Positions 15,755 to 24,284 of a stretch of DNA of 64,000 nucleotides are shown here, one piece after another. The position numbers and the translations under genes were made by a program. The notes below the pieces were generated by a model. The model ran no database searches. It was given only the letters and a program-made list of their open reading frames with translations, and was not told where the DNA came from. Position 1 is the stretch's first letter; each line of letters starts with the position of its first letter. Source of the DNA: Bradyrhizobium iriomotense (GTDB lineage Bacteria; Pseudomonadota; Alphaproteobacteria; Rhizobiales; Xanthobacteraceae); contig NZ_BSOW01000003.1 in the NCBI RefSeq assembly GCF_030160715.1, positions 124,001 through 188,000 on the forward strand, written 5' to 3'.

Positions 15755-17323
15755 TCATCCCAGCGCTCTGATGACGGTCTCGGCCTTGGTGACGACGGCC
15801 ACGTTCTGCATGGCGAAGTTGACTGAAGCGTTGTGCCAGTCGGCGTTCATGGTCGAGCAGCAATCCTCCGGCACGATCATGAAATAGCCCTTGTCCGCAC
15901 CGGTGCGCGCCGTGTGCTCGACCGACATATTGGTCCAGGCACCGGTGTTGATGATCATGTCGCGCCCGGTCGCCTTGAGGATCGTCTCGAGCTTGGTGCC
16001 TTCCCATGCGCTCATGCGCATCTTCTCGACCACGAAGTCGCCGGGCCGCGGCTCCAGGCCTGACACGGGCGCCGCGCCCCAGCTTCCCCGCACCAACGCC
16101 TTGCTGTCGACCAGCCCCTCGAACAGCGGTGCGTTGAGCGTCACGCCGGGCGCGCCCGGCTCCACCACGAACCAGACATGGATGATGGCAACGCCGCGCC
16201 CGCGCGCAACCTCGGCGAGCCGGCGTACGTTTTCGATCACGTTTTGCTGACGTGCATGCACGGGGGCGCCGGACTCGGCAAAGGCGCCGCCATCCATGAC
16301 GACGTCGTTCTGAAGATCCAGGATGATCATGGCGCAGCGCTGTGGATCGAGCCGCATCTCACCGTCGGTCAGGATCGGCGCGGCTGCGGAGGAACTCGCG
16401 CCCGCGCCGCCGCGCTTCCCGCTCATATAGGGCTCGTGCCGCGGTCCCGTTTTGGTCGGGATCGCGTAGACTGAATGCGTCGCGGTCAGATAGAGCATGC
16501 GAAAATCCGGCCCGCCCCAAGCGAGGTTGGCGACGAGCTCCGGCACGCGCACCTTGCCGAGCAACTCCCCCCTCGGCGAATAGACCCAGACGCCACCGGG
16601 CGCGGTGACCCAGACGTTGCCGTGCTGATCGCACTTCATGCCGTCGGGCAGACCGGGCTCGAGCTCGGACTTGATGCCGCTTGCAAACACACGGGCGTTG
16701 CCGAGCGATCCGTCGGCGGCGACGTCGAAGACGCGGATCAGCGCCTGCACGGTGTCGTTGACGTAGAGCAGCTTCTCGTCCGGCGAGAAGCAGAGTCCAT
16801 TCGGCTGGTCGAACAGGTTGCGCTCGACCACGAGTTGTGGCTCGCTGCCTGGCACGACGCGATAGACGCCCTGGAAGCCGAGCTGGCGCGGCCGTTCGAC
16901 GCCATAGACGGGCATGCGCCCATACCAGGGATCGCTGAAATAGATCGCGCCGGAGGAGTGCACGCAGACGTCGTTGGGGCTGTTCAGCTCCTGACCCCCA
17001 AAGTGCGAGGCGAGCACCTCGCGCCGGCCATCAGGCCGCTCGCGAATGAGCGAGGACGTCGCGTGCTCGCAGACGATCAGGTTCAGTTCGGCATCATAGG
17101 TCATGCCGTTGCATTTGTTCGCGGGGCGCTTGACCTCGACGACACCGCGCCGCGCATCCCAGCGCCTGCGCACGTCGCCCGGCATGTCAGAAAACAGCAG
17201 GTAATGATCGACCGGATGCCAGATCGGCCCTTCCGTGAAGTCAAAACCCGTGCCGACCTGGCCGACCGGCGCATAGGGGTCGATCAGGGTCTCGAATTCC
17301 GAACGCAAGGTGACGTGGGTCAT
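15755..17323 (-). CDS. SMP-30/gluconolactonase fused to isochorismatase-like hydrolase
   Basis: A 522-residue two-domain protein. Residues 1-305 are an SMP-30/gluconolactonase beta-propeller (FTEGPIWHPVDHYLLFSD with the metal Glu; NSPNDVCVHSSGAIYFSDPWYG; LPDGMKCDQHGNVWVTAPGG). After an Ala/Ser/Gly-rich linker, residues about 325-522 are an isochorismatase-like (cysteine hydrolase) domain with ILDLQND (catalytic Asp) and VEKMRMSAW (catalytic Lys). Where the nucleophilic Cys is expected the sequence reads GAWTNMSVEHTAR, that is Ser instead of Cys. A lactone/amide two-step hydrolysis is an attractive inference. The start at 17323 (MTHVTLRSEFETL) is preferred over an upstream frame that runs into a repeat. 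Confidence 0.9.
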   Translation of the reverse strand: MTHVTLRSEFETLIDPYAPVGQVGTGFDFTEGPIWHPVDHYLLFSDMPGDVRRRWDARRGVVEVKRPANKCNGMTYDAELNLIVCEHATSSLIRERPDGRREVLASHFGGQELNSPNDVCVHSSGAIYFSDPWYGRMPVYGVERPRQLGFQGVYRVVPGSEPQLVVERNLFDQPNGLCFSPDEKLLYVNDTVQALIRVFDVAADGSLGNARVFASGIKSELEPGLPDGMKCDQHGNVWVTAPGGVWVYSPRGELLGKVRVPELVANLAWGGPDFRMLYLTATHSVYAIPTKTGPRHEPYMSGKRGGAGASSSAAAPILTDGEMRLDPQRCAMIILDLQNDVVMDGGAFAESGAPVHARQQNVIENVRRLAEVARGRGVAIIHVWFVVEPGAPGVTLNAPLFEGLVDSKALVRGSWGAAPVSGLEPRPGDFVVEKMRMSAWEGTKLETILKATGRDMIINTGAWTNMSVEHTARTGADKGYFMIVPEDCCSTMNADWHNASVNFAMQNVAVVTKAETVIRALG

Positions 17324-17339
17324 CGGTCGATCCTCAAAA

Positions 17340-17384
17340 GCATGATCCGGAAAAGTGTGAAGCGGTTTTCCGAAGAGATCATGC
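17340..17384. repeat. Palindromic intergenic repeat (GCATGATC type)
   Basis: Inverted arms GCATGATC (17340-17347) and GATCATGC (17377-17384), with inner complementary blocks CCGGAAAA and TTTTCCG. This matches a palindrome frequently seen between genes in Bradyrhizobium and relatives (from memory). It fills most of the 75-bp gap between two genes of the minus-strand operon. Confidence 0.6.
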
Positions 17385-17398
17385 GCGAACAAAGAGCG

Positions 17399-18247
17399 TC
17401 AGGCCGGGAACCAGTTGCGTTGGGGCAGGGACTGCACGATCGGTCCCGGGACTTGGTCGTGCAGCCGTCCGACGACATTGCCGCCTTCGATCCTGGCAGG
17501 CCGGTCGTGCACGGGCAGGAGGTAGCGCGAATTGCTGAGGAGCTTCTTGATCGCCGCCTTCTCGGCGCGCTTGGTGGTGCCGTGATTGCCGGTCGTGCGC
17601 GGCTCCCAGTCGTGGATTTCGTGGAAGGGCGTGACGATCTGGTCGTTGAAGTCGTAGATCACGTCGCCGCAGATGGTCGCGATACCGTCGGCAGTGTGGA
17701 CGATGATGTTCATCGAGCCTTCGGTGTGCGCATTCGCGGCATCGCAATAGACGCCGGGCATCAGCTCGATGGGACCGGTGATCTCGAGGTCGAGGAAGCG
17801 CAGTGCGCTCTTGGTGTGCAGACGGTCGATCAGGTGCTTGATGTCGGGCGCCGGATACTGCGGATGCATCAGGCCGGAGACGGAATATTCGAGCTCGCGG
17901 CGGTTGACGACGACTGTCGTGTTCATCGGGAACAGATCGTCCTTGCCGGCGTGGTCGATGTGCAGGTGGGTATGACAGACGAAGCGGACGTCGCCCATGC
18001 GCACGCCGTGGCGCGCAAGCTGGTTCTCGATCATGTGCTCGTGATACTGCAAACCCCGCATGCCCAGCGTTTCCATGATCTGGTTGGAGCGGTAGCCGGT
18101 GTCGACGACGACCGGGTAGGGGCCCCCAAGGATCAGGAAGCCGAGCGTGAGGACGCGGCGGGTGCGGCCGCAGTCGCGGCCCAGCACCAGAAAGCTCGAT
18201 TCCAGCTCGATGTCACCATAGTCCAGGATCTTGATCTCCAGCGGCAT
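17399..18247 (-). CDS. Metallo-beta-lactamase-fold hydrolase (AHL-lactonase-like)
   Basis: A 282-residue MBL-fold protein with the metal motif CHTHLHIDHAG (HxHxDH), a downstream His in AANAHTEGS, an Asp in ICGDVIYDF and a late His in LLPVHDRPA, giving a complete dinuclear zinc site. The length and layout resemble N-acyl-homoserine-lactonase-type enzymes, but many other lactonases share this fold. The start at 18247 follows GGGAGGGGAAAGA, a strong ribosome site. It lies between the lactonase-isochorismatase fusion and an amidohydrolase, so this operon encodes three different hydrolase types in a row. Confidence 0.88.
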   Translation of the reverse strand: MPLEIKILDYGDIELESSFLVLGRDCGRTRRVLTLGFLILGGPYPVVVDTGYRSNQIMETLGMRGLQYHEHMIENQLARHGVRMGDVRFVCHTHLHIDHAGKDDLFPMNTTVVVNRRELEYSVSGLMHPQYPAPDIKHLIDRLHTKSALRFLDLEITGPIELMPGVYCDAANAHTEGSMNIIVHTADGIATICGDVIYDFNDQIVTPFHEIHDWEPRTTGNHGTTKRAEKAAIKKLLSNSRYLLPVHDRPARIEGGNVVGRLHDQVPGPIVQSLPQRNWFPA

Positions 18248-18288
18248 TCTTTCCCCTCCCTGTCTCTGCTCGTGTGTTGCCTCTGCGC

Positions 18289-19173
18289 TCAGAGCCGATA
18301 GACGCGCATGGCAGTTGCTCCAAAGATTGCCTCGTGTTGCCCGACGCTCAGCGGCGCGGCAGCGGTGCGGAAGGTGGCGATCAGCTCGCGGTAGCTGGTC
18401 CACAATTTCTCGATCGGGAAATTCGAGCCGAACAGACACCGCTCGGCGCCGAAGATCATGACGGTGTCGGCGACGACAGCGGCGATATGCGCGGGGGCGT
18501 TGCGGTGGATGAACGTCCCGAGGCCGGAGAGTTTGGAATAGACGTTCGGGCACGCCGCAAGGCGGCTCATGCCGACGCGCCATGCGGTGCGGCCCGCGGG
18601 CGACAGGTCCTCCAGCATGCCGGCATGCTGGAGGATGAAGGTCACCTCCGGGCAGGCCTCGGCAAGGCTCGCCGCATCCTGCATCTGCGGGGCGAAGACC
18701 TGCAGATCGAAGCTCCAGCCATAGTCGGCGAGATACCCGATGTTGCGCCGGATCATGGGGTCGAGACACAGATCGGGCCGGGCCGCAAAGCGATAGAGCG
18801 GGTTGTCGTGCCAGTGCAGCTGCATGCGCACGCCGCGCACCAGCGGATAGCGCTTCAGGCGATCGAGCTGCGGGCGTACGTCGTCGGCGGCGAAGTTGGC
18901 ATAGGCGACGATGGCATGCGGCCAGCCGTGCTCGTCGGCGGTCTGCTGCACCCAGGCGGCCTCATCCTCAAACCGGTCATTGGCCCAGTTGGTCTGGACG
19001 TAGACCGAGCGGGTGACGCCGGTGTCTTTGAGATCCTCGAGATATTCCTCGATCGGATAGTCGCGGCGGATGGGCTCGTAGGCGCCGAAGATCCGCGGCT
19101 GCATGGGGCCGATCAGCCAGGGCAGGTCGGCCTGGCGCCAGATGTGATGGTGGCCGTCGACGATCCCGGTCAC
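18289..19173 (-). CDS. Amidohydrolase-2 family protein (lactonase-like TIM barrel)
   Basis: A 294-residue metal-dependent TIM-barrel hydrolase of the amidohydrolase-2 family. It has VDGHHHIW at the N-terminus (HxH metal site), a mid-chain QLHWHDNPLY, ILQHAGM (conserved His) and LFGSNFPIEKLW (conserved Asp replaced in sequence by Asn in GSNFP, as in many lactonase-like members). Relatives hydrolyse fuconolactone, 4-sulfomuconolactone or 2-pyrone-4,6-dicarboxylate. The GTG start at 19173 overlaps the CoxE-like stop (GTGA), which supports one operon. The substrate is undetermined. Confidence 0.87.
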   Translation of the reverse strand: MTGIVDGHHHIWRQADLPWLIGPMQPRIFGAYEPIRRDYPIEEYLEDLKDTGVTRSVYVQTNWANDRFEDEAAWVQQTADEHGWPHAIVAYANFAADDVRPQLDRLKRYPLVRGVRMQLHWHDNPLYRFAARPDLCLDPMIRRNIGYLADYGWSFDLQVFAPQMQDAASLAEACPEVTFILQHAGMLEDLSPAGRTAWRVGMSRLAACPNVYSKLSGLGTFIHRNAPAHIAAVVADTVMIFGAERCLFGSNFPIEKLWTSYRELIATFRTAAAPLSVGQHEAIFGATAMRVYRL

Positions 19174-20291
19174 GCCGCTCTCCTTCGTCCGAGCGCCAGC
19201 ACATGCGCGACGATCGACGCGCTCGAACTACCGTCGACGAGATCGTCGACGAAGCGTTCGATCGCGACCAGCGCCGCGGTCTGCGGACGGAAACCTGCGC
19301 CCGTTGCGAGGGGCGTCAGCCAGCTCACCCGCCAGGCGCGCCGCGACAATTTTGCGACCGCGTCGCGCAGCGCGTCGGGTTCGCCGCGCTCGAGGCCGTC
19401 AGAGACGATGACGACGGCGGCACCTCTCGCATAGCCGCCGAAGCGCGGCACAGCGAGGAAGGCTTGCAGCGCATCGCCGATGCGGGTGCCGCCGTCCCAG
19501 TCGCTGACGAGATGCGCGGCGGCATTGAGCGCCTGCTCTCGGCGCTTGATGCGCAATGCGCGGGTCACGCGGGTCAGTCGCGTGCCGAGGGTAAAAACCT
19601 CGATGGTGGGCGCGGCCTGCACCAGCGCGTGCGCGAGCTTCATGTTCTCCTCGGTGCGGGCCTTCATCGAGCCGGAGACGTCGATCAGGAGCAGGAATTT
19701 GCGCGGGCGTTGCCGCCGCTTCAGGTGCCCGAGCCGCAAGATCTCGCCATCGCTGCGGACGGTATCGCGCAAGGTGCGGCGCAGGTCTGCAAACGGCCCG
19801 CGGCGCGCGCGCATGCGGCGATGGCCGCGCCGCTTCGGCAGGCGCCGCGGTGCCTCGCGCGCCAGGCGGCGCAGTGCATCGCTGGTCGAGGTGACGGCGA
19901 ACCGCCGTTCGACCAGGGCCTCGGCGCGTGTGGCGGTCAGCCCGGATTCGCTGGCTTCATCGGACAGCAGCGGTTCCTCTTCGCCGCGGCCCTCCTCTTG
20001 CAGCCGCACGGTCTCGTCGTCTTCACCCTCGTCGGTCCGCTCGATCGTCTCGCTGCCGCGGAAGTGCAGATCGAACAGCCGATCGAAGGTGGCGCGACGT
20101 TCGGGCGGCGGGGCGAGCGTTGCGAGAGCCGACTGCCGAATGTCGTCGAGGCTGCGCGGGCCGAGCAGACCGATCGCGGCGAGGAAGGACGTGGTCTGTT
20201 CCGGCGCAACGGCAAAGCCGTTGGCGCGCAGAAGCGCCGAGAAGGAGATGAAGACGCGGACGGCGCGCGGCAACTGCGGTTCGGTGCTCAT
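19170..20291 (-). CDS. CoxE-like VWA-domain protein
   Basis: A 373-residue VWA-containing protein of the CoxE family. The C-terminal half has the MIDAS motif DVSGSM (in LLIDVSGSMKARTEEN) and a second loop WDGGTRIGD, and ends GRRRAA. The N-terminal half is helical and highly charged (acidic EGEDDETVRLQEEGRGEEE, then basic KRRGHRRMRARRG). In the carbon-monoxide dehydrogenase system CoxE works with the AAA protein CoxD to mature the Mo/Cu site. Its presence next to a molybdenum hydroxylase suggests the same maturation role here. It overlaps the CoxD-like gene by ATGA. Confidence 0.9.
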   Translation of the reverse strand: MSTEPQLPRAVRVFISFSALLRANGFAVAPEQTTSFLAAIGLLGPRSLDDIRQSALATLAPPPERRATFDRLFDLHFRGSETIERTDEGEDDETVRLQEEGRGEEEPLLSDEASESGLTATRAEALVERRFAVTSTSDALRRLAREAPRRLPKRRGHRRMRARRGPFADLRRTLRDTVRSDGEILRLGHLKRRQRPRKFLLLIDVSGSMKARTEENMKLAHALVQAAPTIEVFTLGTRLTRVTRALRIKRREQALNAAAHLVSDWDGGTRIGDALQAFLAVPRFGGYARGAAVVIVSDGLERGEPDALRDAVAKLSRRAWRVSWLTPLATGAGFRPQTAALVAIERFVDDLVDGSSSASIVAHVLALGRRRAA

Positions 20292-21169
20292 GCAGAAGCC
20301 TCCGCGAGCAAGGCATCGAGCCGCGGCGAGATGAAGTGCAGATCTTCCTCATCCTTGAGTGCAACGCCGATCGAACGTTTGAACGCGTCCGGCCAGTGCG
20401 CGCCGCCCTTGTGCAGCAACGTCGCGGCCTCGGCCCAGTCGACGGCCTCGGCGATGCCCGGCGCCTTGCTCAGCGGCTCCCGCCGCAGCTTCTCGACGGC
20501 CGCCACCACGGCGCGTGCGGTGCTCTCGGCGACGCTGGAGGCCCGCATCATCACGATGCGCGCCTCGCGCTCGGTGGTGGGATAGTCGATCCAGTGATAG
20601 ACGCAGCGCCGGCGCAAGGCTTCATGTAGGTCGCGTGTGCGGTTGGAGGTCAGCACCACGACGGGCCGCTCGGCCGCGCGCACCGTGCCGCGCTCGGGAA
20701 TGGAGATCTGGAAATCGGACAGGAATTCGAGCAGAAACGCCTCGAACTCCTGGTCGGCGCGATCGACCTCGTCGATCAGCAGCACGGTGGAATCAGGCGC
20801 GCGCAGCGCGGCCAGCATGGGACGCTCGATCAAAAACGTCTCGCCATAGATGTCGATGCTCTCGTCGCCGGCCTGACGGATCGCGAGCATCTGGCGCGGA
20901 TAGTTCCACTCGTAGAGCGCGGCGGCCGCGTCGATGCCCTCGTAGCATTGCAGACGGATCAGGCGGCGGCCGAGCACGGCGGCGATCGCCTTGGCGGCCT
21001 CGGTCTTGCCGACACCCGGCGCGCCCTCCAGCAGCAGCGGCTTGCCGAGCGCGAGACCGAGATAGGCCGCGGTCGCGAGCCCTTCGTCGGCGAGGTAATA
21101 GGCCGCGCGCAGCGCCTTCTCCAGCGCCTCCGGGCCATCGATGCCGACGATGTTGCTGCGAACCGCCAC
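20288..21169 (-). CDS. CoxD-like MoxR-type AAA ATPase
   Basis: A 293-residue MoxR/CoxD-class AAA+ ATPase with Walker A GAPGVGKTEAAK, Walker B LLIDEVDRADQEFEAFLLEFLSD, sensor-1 LTSNRTRDLHEALRRRC and an arginine-finger region. The frame is open farther upstream, but homology starts at VAVRSNIVGIDGPEALEKAL, so a GTG at 21169, 8 bp after the preceding stop, is the best start. CoxD-type ATPases help insert sulfur or metal into Mo-hydroxylase active sites. It is coupled to CoxE by a 4-bp overlap. Confidence 0.9.
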   Translation of the reverse strand: MAVRSNIVGIDGPEALEKALRAAYYLADEGLATAAYLGLALGKPLLLEGAPGVGKTEAAKAIAAVLGRRLIRLQCYEGIDAAAALYEWNYPRQMLAIRQAGDESIDIYGETFLIERPMLAALRAPDSTVLLIDEVDRADQEFEAFLLEFLSDFQISIPERGTVRAAERPVVVLTSNRTRDLHEALRRRCVYHWIDYPTTEREARIVMMRASSVAESTARAVVAAVEKLRREPLSKAPGIAEAVDWAEAATLLHKGGAHWPDAFKRSIGVALKDEEDLHFISPRLDALLAEASA

Positions 21170-21177
21170 GGCAAACC

Positions 21178-22200
21178 TCAGCGCCGCGCCTGCGGCCGCG
21201 CGCCGCCCTGGGCCTTGATCGCGCGTAGCACTTTTTCCGGCGTAATCGGCAAATCGTCGATGCGCACGCCGACGGCGTTGAAGATCGCGTTGGCAACGGC
21301 GGGCAGCACCGGGTTGGCGCACATCTCGCCGGGGCCCTTGGCGCCGAACGGGCCATCGGGAGCGGGACGCTCCAGCACGGCGATGTCGTGCGGGCAGATG
21401 TCGCCGGGGCCGGGCATCAGATATTCGACGAAGTCGCGCGGCCCATGAACGGGATCGGGATAATAAGGCTCCGGTGTTTCGTAGAGCGCGTGGCTGACAC
21501 CCATCCAGGCGCCGCCGACGAGCTGCTGTTCGACCAGGCGCGGGTTGAGCGCGCGGCCGAGTTCATAGGCGGAATCCATGCGCACCATGGCGACCTCGCC
21601 GGTCTCGTCATCGACCTCGACTTCCGCGACGAGGCAGGCATGCGCATAGCAGGTCGCCGGCGACATCTCGCCGGTCTCAGGATTGACCTCGGAGAGCGGC
21701 ACCAGGAAGATGCCGCGGCCCGAGATCGTCTTGCCCTGCTTGAACTGCGCGGCGATCGCGACGTCCTTGGTCGAGATCGAGCGATGTGGTGCGCCCTTGA
21801 CGTGGATGTTGCCGCGCCCGTCGGTCTCGAGATCGGCGGCGTTGACCTCGAGCTCTTCTGCGGCGGCCTCCATCATCACGCCGCGCGCCTCGCGCGCCGC
21901 GGCCATCACCGCATTGCCGACGCGGTGAGTGCCGCGCGAGGCGAACGAGCCCATGCAATGCGGGCCGGTGTCGGAATCCGCCGTGTCGACATAGACGTCT
22001 TCAACAGGCACGCCCAGCGTCTCCGCGCAGATTTGCCGCGTCACCGACTTCATGCCTTGGCCGAGATCGATCGAGGACAGCGCCACCGTGAACTTGCCGC
22101 TGGGATTGGAATGAACCAGCGCCTGGCTCGGATCGCCGCCGAGATTCATGCCGATGGGATAGTTGATCGACGCCATGCCGCGTCCGCGATGCCGGGTCAT
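21178..22200 (-). CDS. Molybdenum hydroxylase large subunit, C-terminal half
   Basis: A 340-residue protein equal to the C-terminal half of a xanthine-dehydrogenase/CoxL-type large subunit. After MTRHRGRGMASINYPIGMN come the molybdopterin-cytosine-dinucleotide motif SSIDLGQGMKSVTRQICAE and the active-site segment FGAKGPGEMCANPVLPAVANAI, containing the Glu that faces molybdenum in the family. The start ATG directly follows the TAG of the N-terminal-half gene in the same frame, and AGGAGG lies 6 nt upstream. This fits separate translation and not simple decay. Nicotinate dehydrogenase of Eubacterium barkeri has a comparable two-gene large subunit (NdhL/NdhM). The substrate is unknown. Confidence 0.9.
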   Translation of the reverse strand: MTRHRGRGMASINYPIGMNLGGDPSQALVHSNPSGKFTVALSSIDLGQGMKSVTRQICAETLGVPVEDVYVDTADSDTGPHCMGSFASRGTHRVGNAVMAAAREARGVMMEAAAEELEVNAADLETDGRGNIHVKGAPHRSISTKDVAIAAQFKQGKTISGRGIFLVPLSEVNPETGEMSPATCYAHACLVAEVEVDDETGEVAMVRMDSAYELGRALNPRLVEQQLVGGAWMGVSHALYETPEPYYPDPVHGPRDFVEYLMPGPGDICPHDIAVLERPAPDGPFGAKGPGEMCANPVLPAVANAIFNAVGVRIDDLPITPEKVLRAIKAQGGARPQARR

Positions 22201-23790
22201 CTAGCGCCTCCTGGTGCCGAAGACGGACGAGAAACGTGCCGCGCCATGCGAGGGCGCCGTGGGCCGGGGTGAGGGCGGCGATGCTGGTGGCGGCGGCTCA
22301 CGCGGCGGCTCGCGGGTGATGGTGGGCGGAAGCCGGTCATAGGTCGTACGCTGCTGCGCCGGCGCTGCCGGCCGCGCACGCGAATCCGCTGGGGTCGGTG
22401 GGATGACGGCGCGACTGCCGCCGCCGTCCTTGCGCGAGGAGGCGCGCCTGAACTCCTCGCGGATCGGCCACTTCGCCTTCTCGGCGGCGACCTGGACGCA
22501 TTCGATCAGCGCGGTGTTCTTCGCCTCACGCCGATGCGCCTTCATGTCGCCGTCGCGATAAGCGTTGAGGATGCGGAACTCCATCGGATCCATGCCGACG
22601 AGATGCGCGAGCTTGTCCATCTGGCATTCGATGGCAAAATCCATCGCGGTAACGCCGAAGCCGCGCATCGCGGTTGCCGGCGTGCGGTTGGTGAAGACGC
22701 AATAGACGTCGCCATAGACGTTCGGGATGGTGTAAGGCCCCGGCAGATGTGCGGCGCACTTCACCGCGGCATAGCTGGACAGCCTTGTATAGGCGCCACT
22801 GTCGAAGTAGGCGCGGATCTTGCGCGCGACGATGCGGCCGTCGCGCATGACGCCATCCTTGATGTAGATGCGCTCGGCGCCGCGCGGCGGGCCGTATTGC
22901 ATCTCTTCCTCGCGCCCGAACACGTAGCGCACGGGGCGGCCGGTCAGCATCGCGCCGAGGATGGCGAGCGGTTCGGTCAACGTATCCACCTTGCCGCCGA
23001 AGCCGCCGCCGACCGTGCCGCCGATGAAGTGGAAAGTGTTGGAGGGCACGTCCAGGATCTTGGCGCAGGTGTCGACCGAGAAGAATAGCGCCTGGGTCGA
23101 GGTGTAGACGACGTAGCGGCCGTTGGTGTCCGGCGCGGCGATCGCGCCGTTGGTCTCTGTCGGCGCATGTTCGATCGGCGACATCTGGTAGCGCTGTTCC
23201 AGCACGTGATCGGCGGTCGCAAGCGCTGCATCGGCATCGCCGAAGCGCAGCCTCTGGTGGTCGTAGACGTCGTGGTAGATGAAGGCGTTCTTCGGATAGG
23301 TCTCGTTGACCACGGGCGCGCCGGGCTTGAGCGCCTCCTCGACGTCGAACAGGGTCGGTAGCGGCTCGTAGTCGATGCGCACCTTGGCGGTCGCCTCAAA
23401 AGCCTCGCGCTCGCTGTCGGCGACGATGGCGACGATCGGCTCGCCCTTGTAGCGGACCTTGTCGACCGCCAGCGACGGCTCGTCGTCCTTGCCGAAATTG
23501 ATCAGGCTGAGCAGCGTATTGAGATTGCGCGGCACGTCGGCGCCGCGGATGATCCGGCGCACGCCCACCGAGCGCTCGGCATCGGTCGTATCGATGCGGC
23601 GCAGCCGCGCATGCGCCTGCGTTGACCGGACCACCTTCAAATGCAGCATGCCCTGGAGCTTGTGGTCGCCAAAATAGGTCGAAGTGCCCGTGACATGGCC
23701 GAGCATGTCCTGGCGCTGCGTGCCCTTGCCGATCTCTTTCAGATTGTCGTCGCGCTCGTCGGCGAAGATGTCCTTGCGCAATTCCAGCAT
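22201..23790 (-). CDS. Molybdenum hydroxylase large subunit, N-terminal half with Pro/Arg-rich tail
   Basis: A 529-residue protein. Residues 1-445 match the N-terminal half of XDH/CoxL large subunits, with the pterin-binding GGTVGGGFGGK (257-267) and the loop TPATAMRGFGVTAMDF (370-385). The loop is neither the AYxCSFR of form I CO dehydrogenase nor AYRGAGR of form II, so this is not a recognisable CO dehydrogenase. Residues about 455-529 are a tail rich in Pro, Arg, Ser and Ala without family similarity, ending at a TAG immediately before the next ATG. The start at 23790 (MLELRKDIFADERD) gives the family N-terminus; the frame remains open upstream over the small-subunit gene. Confidence 0.9.
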   Translation of the reverse strand: MLELRKDIFADERDDNLKEIGKGTQRQDMLGHVTGTSTYFGDHKLQGMLHLKVVRSTQAHARLRRIDTTDAERSVGVRRIIRGADVPRNLNTLLSLINFGKDDEPSLAVDKVRYKGEPIVAIVADSEREAFEATAKVRIDYEPLPTLFDVEEALKPGAPVVNETYPKNAFIYHDVYDHQRLRFGDADAALATADHVLEQRYQMSPIEHAPTETNGAIAAPDTNGRYVVYTSTQALFFSVDTCAKILDVPSNTFHFIGGTVGGGFGGKVDTLTEPLAILGAMLTGRPVRYVFGREEEMQYGPPRGAERIYIKDGVMRDGRIVARKIRAYFDSGAYTRLSSYAAVKCAAHLPGPYTIPNVYGDVYCVFTNRTPATAMRGFGVTAMDFAIECQMDKLAHLVGMDPMEFRILNAYRDGDMKAHRREAKNTALIECVQVAAEKAKWPIREEFRRASSRKDGGGSRAVIPPTPADSRARPAAPAQQRTTYDRLPPTITREPPREPPPPASPPSPRPTAPSHGAARFSSVFGTRRR

Positions 23791-23801
23791 GGCAAATGTC
23801 C

Positions 23802-24278
23802 TCAGGCGCTGGCCCGGCCGCCCGAGGCGGCGAGGATGGCGTTGATGATCGGCTCGTAGCCGGTGCAGCGGCAGATGTTTCCGGAGATGGCTTCCACGAT
23901 CTCGGCGCGGCTCGGCTGCGGGTTGCGGTCGAGCAGGGCCTTTGCGGCCATCAGCATGCCCGGCGTGCAATAACCGCATTGAGCGGCGAAATTGTCGGCG
24001 AAGGCGCGCTGGAGCGGGTGCAGGTTCGGTCCCTGCTTCAGGCTGTCGAGCGTCTCGACGGACCGGCCGGCGACGGTCTCGGCGAGCGTCAGGCAGGAGA
24101 GATAAAGCTCGCCGTCAACAAGCACGCTGCACGTGCCGCAGCCACCCTGGCCGCAGCCGAATTTCGGCGTCATGTCGCCGATCAACTCCCGCAGTGCCAC
24201 CAGCAGATTGGTGCCACCATCGACGAAGATGGCGACTTCGCGGCCGTTGTGACGAAATTGCAGGGGCGTCTTGGACAT
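23802..24278 (-). CDS. Molybdenum hydroxylase small [2Fe-2S] subunit (CoxS-like)
   Basis: A 158-residue iron-sulfur subunit. It has a plant-ferredoxin-type [2Fe-2S] motif FGCGQGGCGTCSVLVDG plus a later Cys in LYLSCL, then the helical second cluster motif CGYCTPGM with CRCTGYEPI. It carries electrons from the molybdenum centre to the FAD subunit. Length and all eight cysteines are typical. It sits 6 bp from the FAD subunit and 11 bp from the large-subunit gene. Confidence 0.96.
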   Translation of the reverse strand: MSKTPLQFRHNGREVAIFVDGGTNLLVALRELIGDMTPKFGCGQGGCGTCSVLVDGELYLSCLTLAETVAGRSVETLDSLKQGPNLHPLQRAFADNFAAQCGYCTPGMLMAAKALLDRNPQPSRAEIVEAISGNICRCTGYEPIINAILAASGGRASA

Positions 24279-24284
24279 GGCGGT

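Noticed and set aside
22201..22450. Frameshift or pseudogene in the Mo hydroxylase large subunit
   Set aside because: The frame is maintained across the break, the second half has a consensus ribosome site and an ATG exactly after the TAG, and both halves keep their key motifs.
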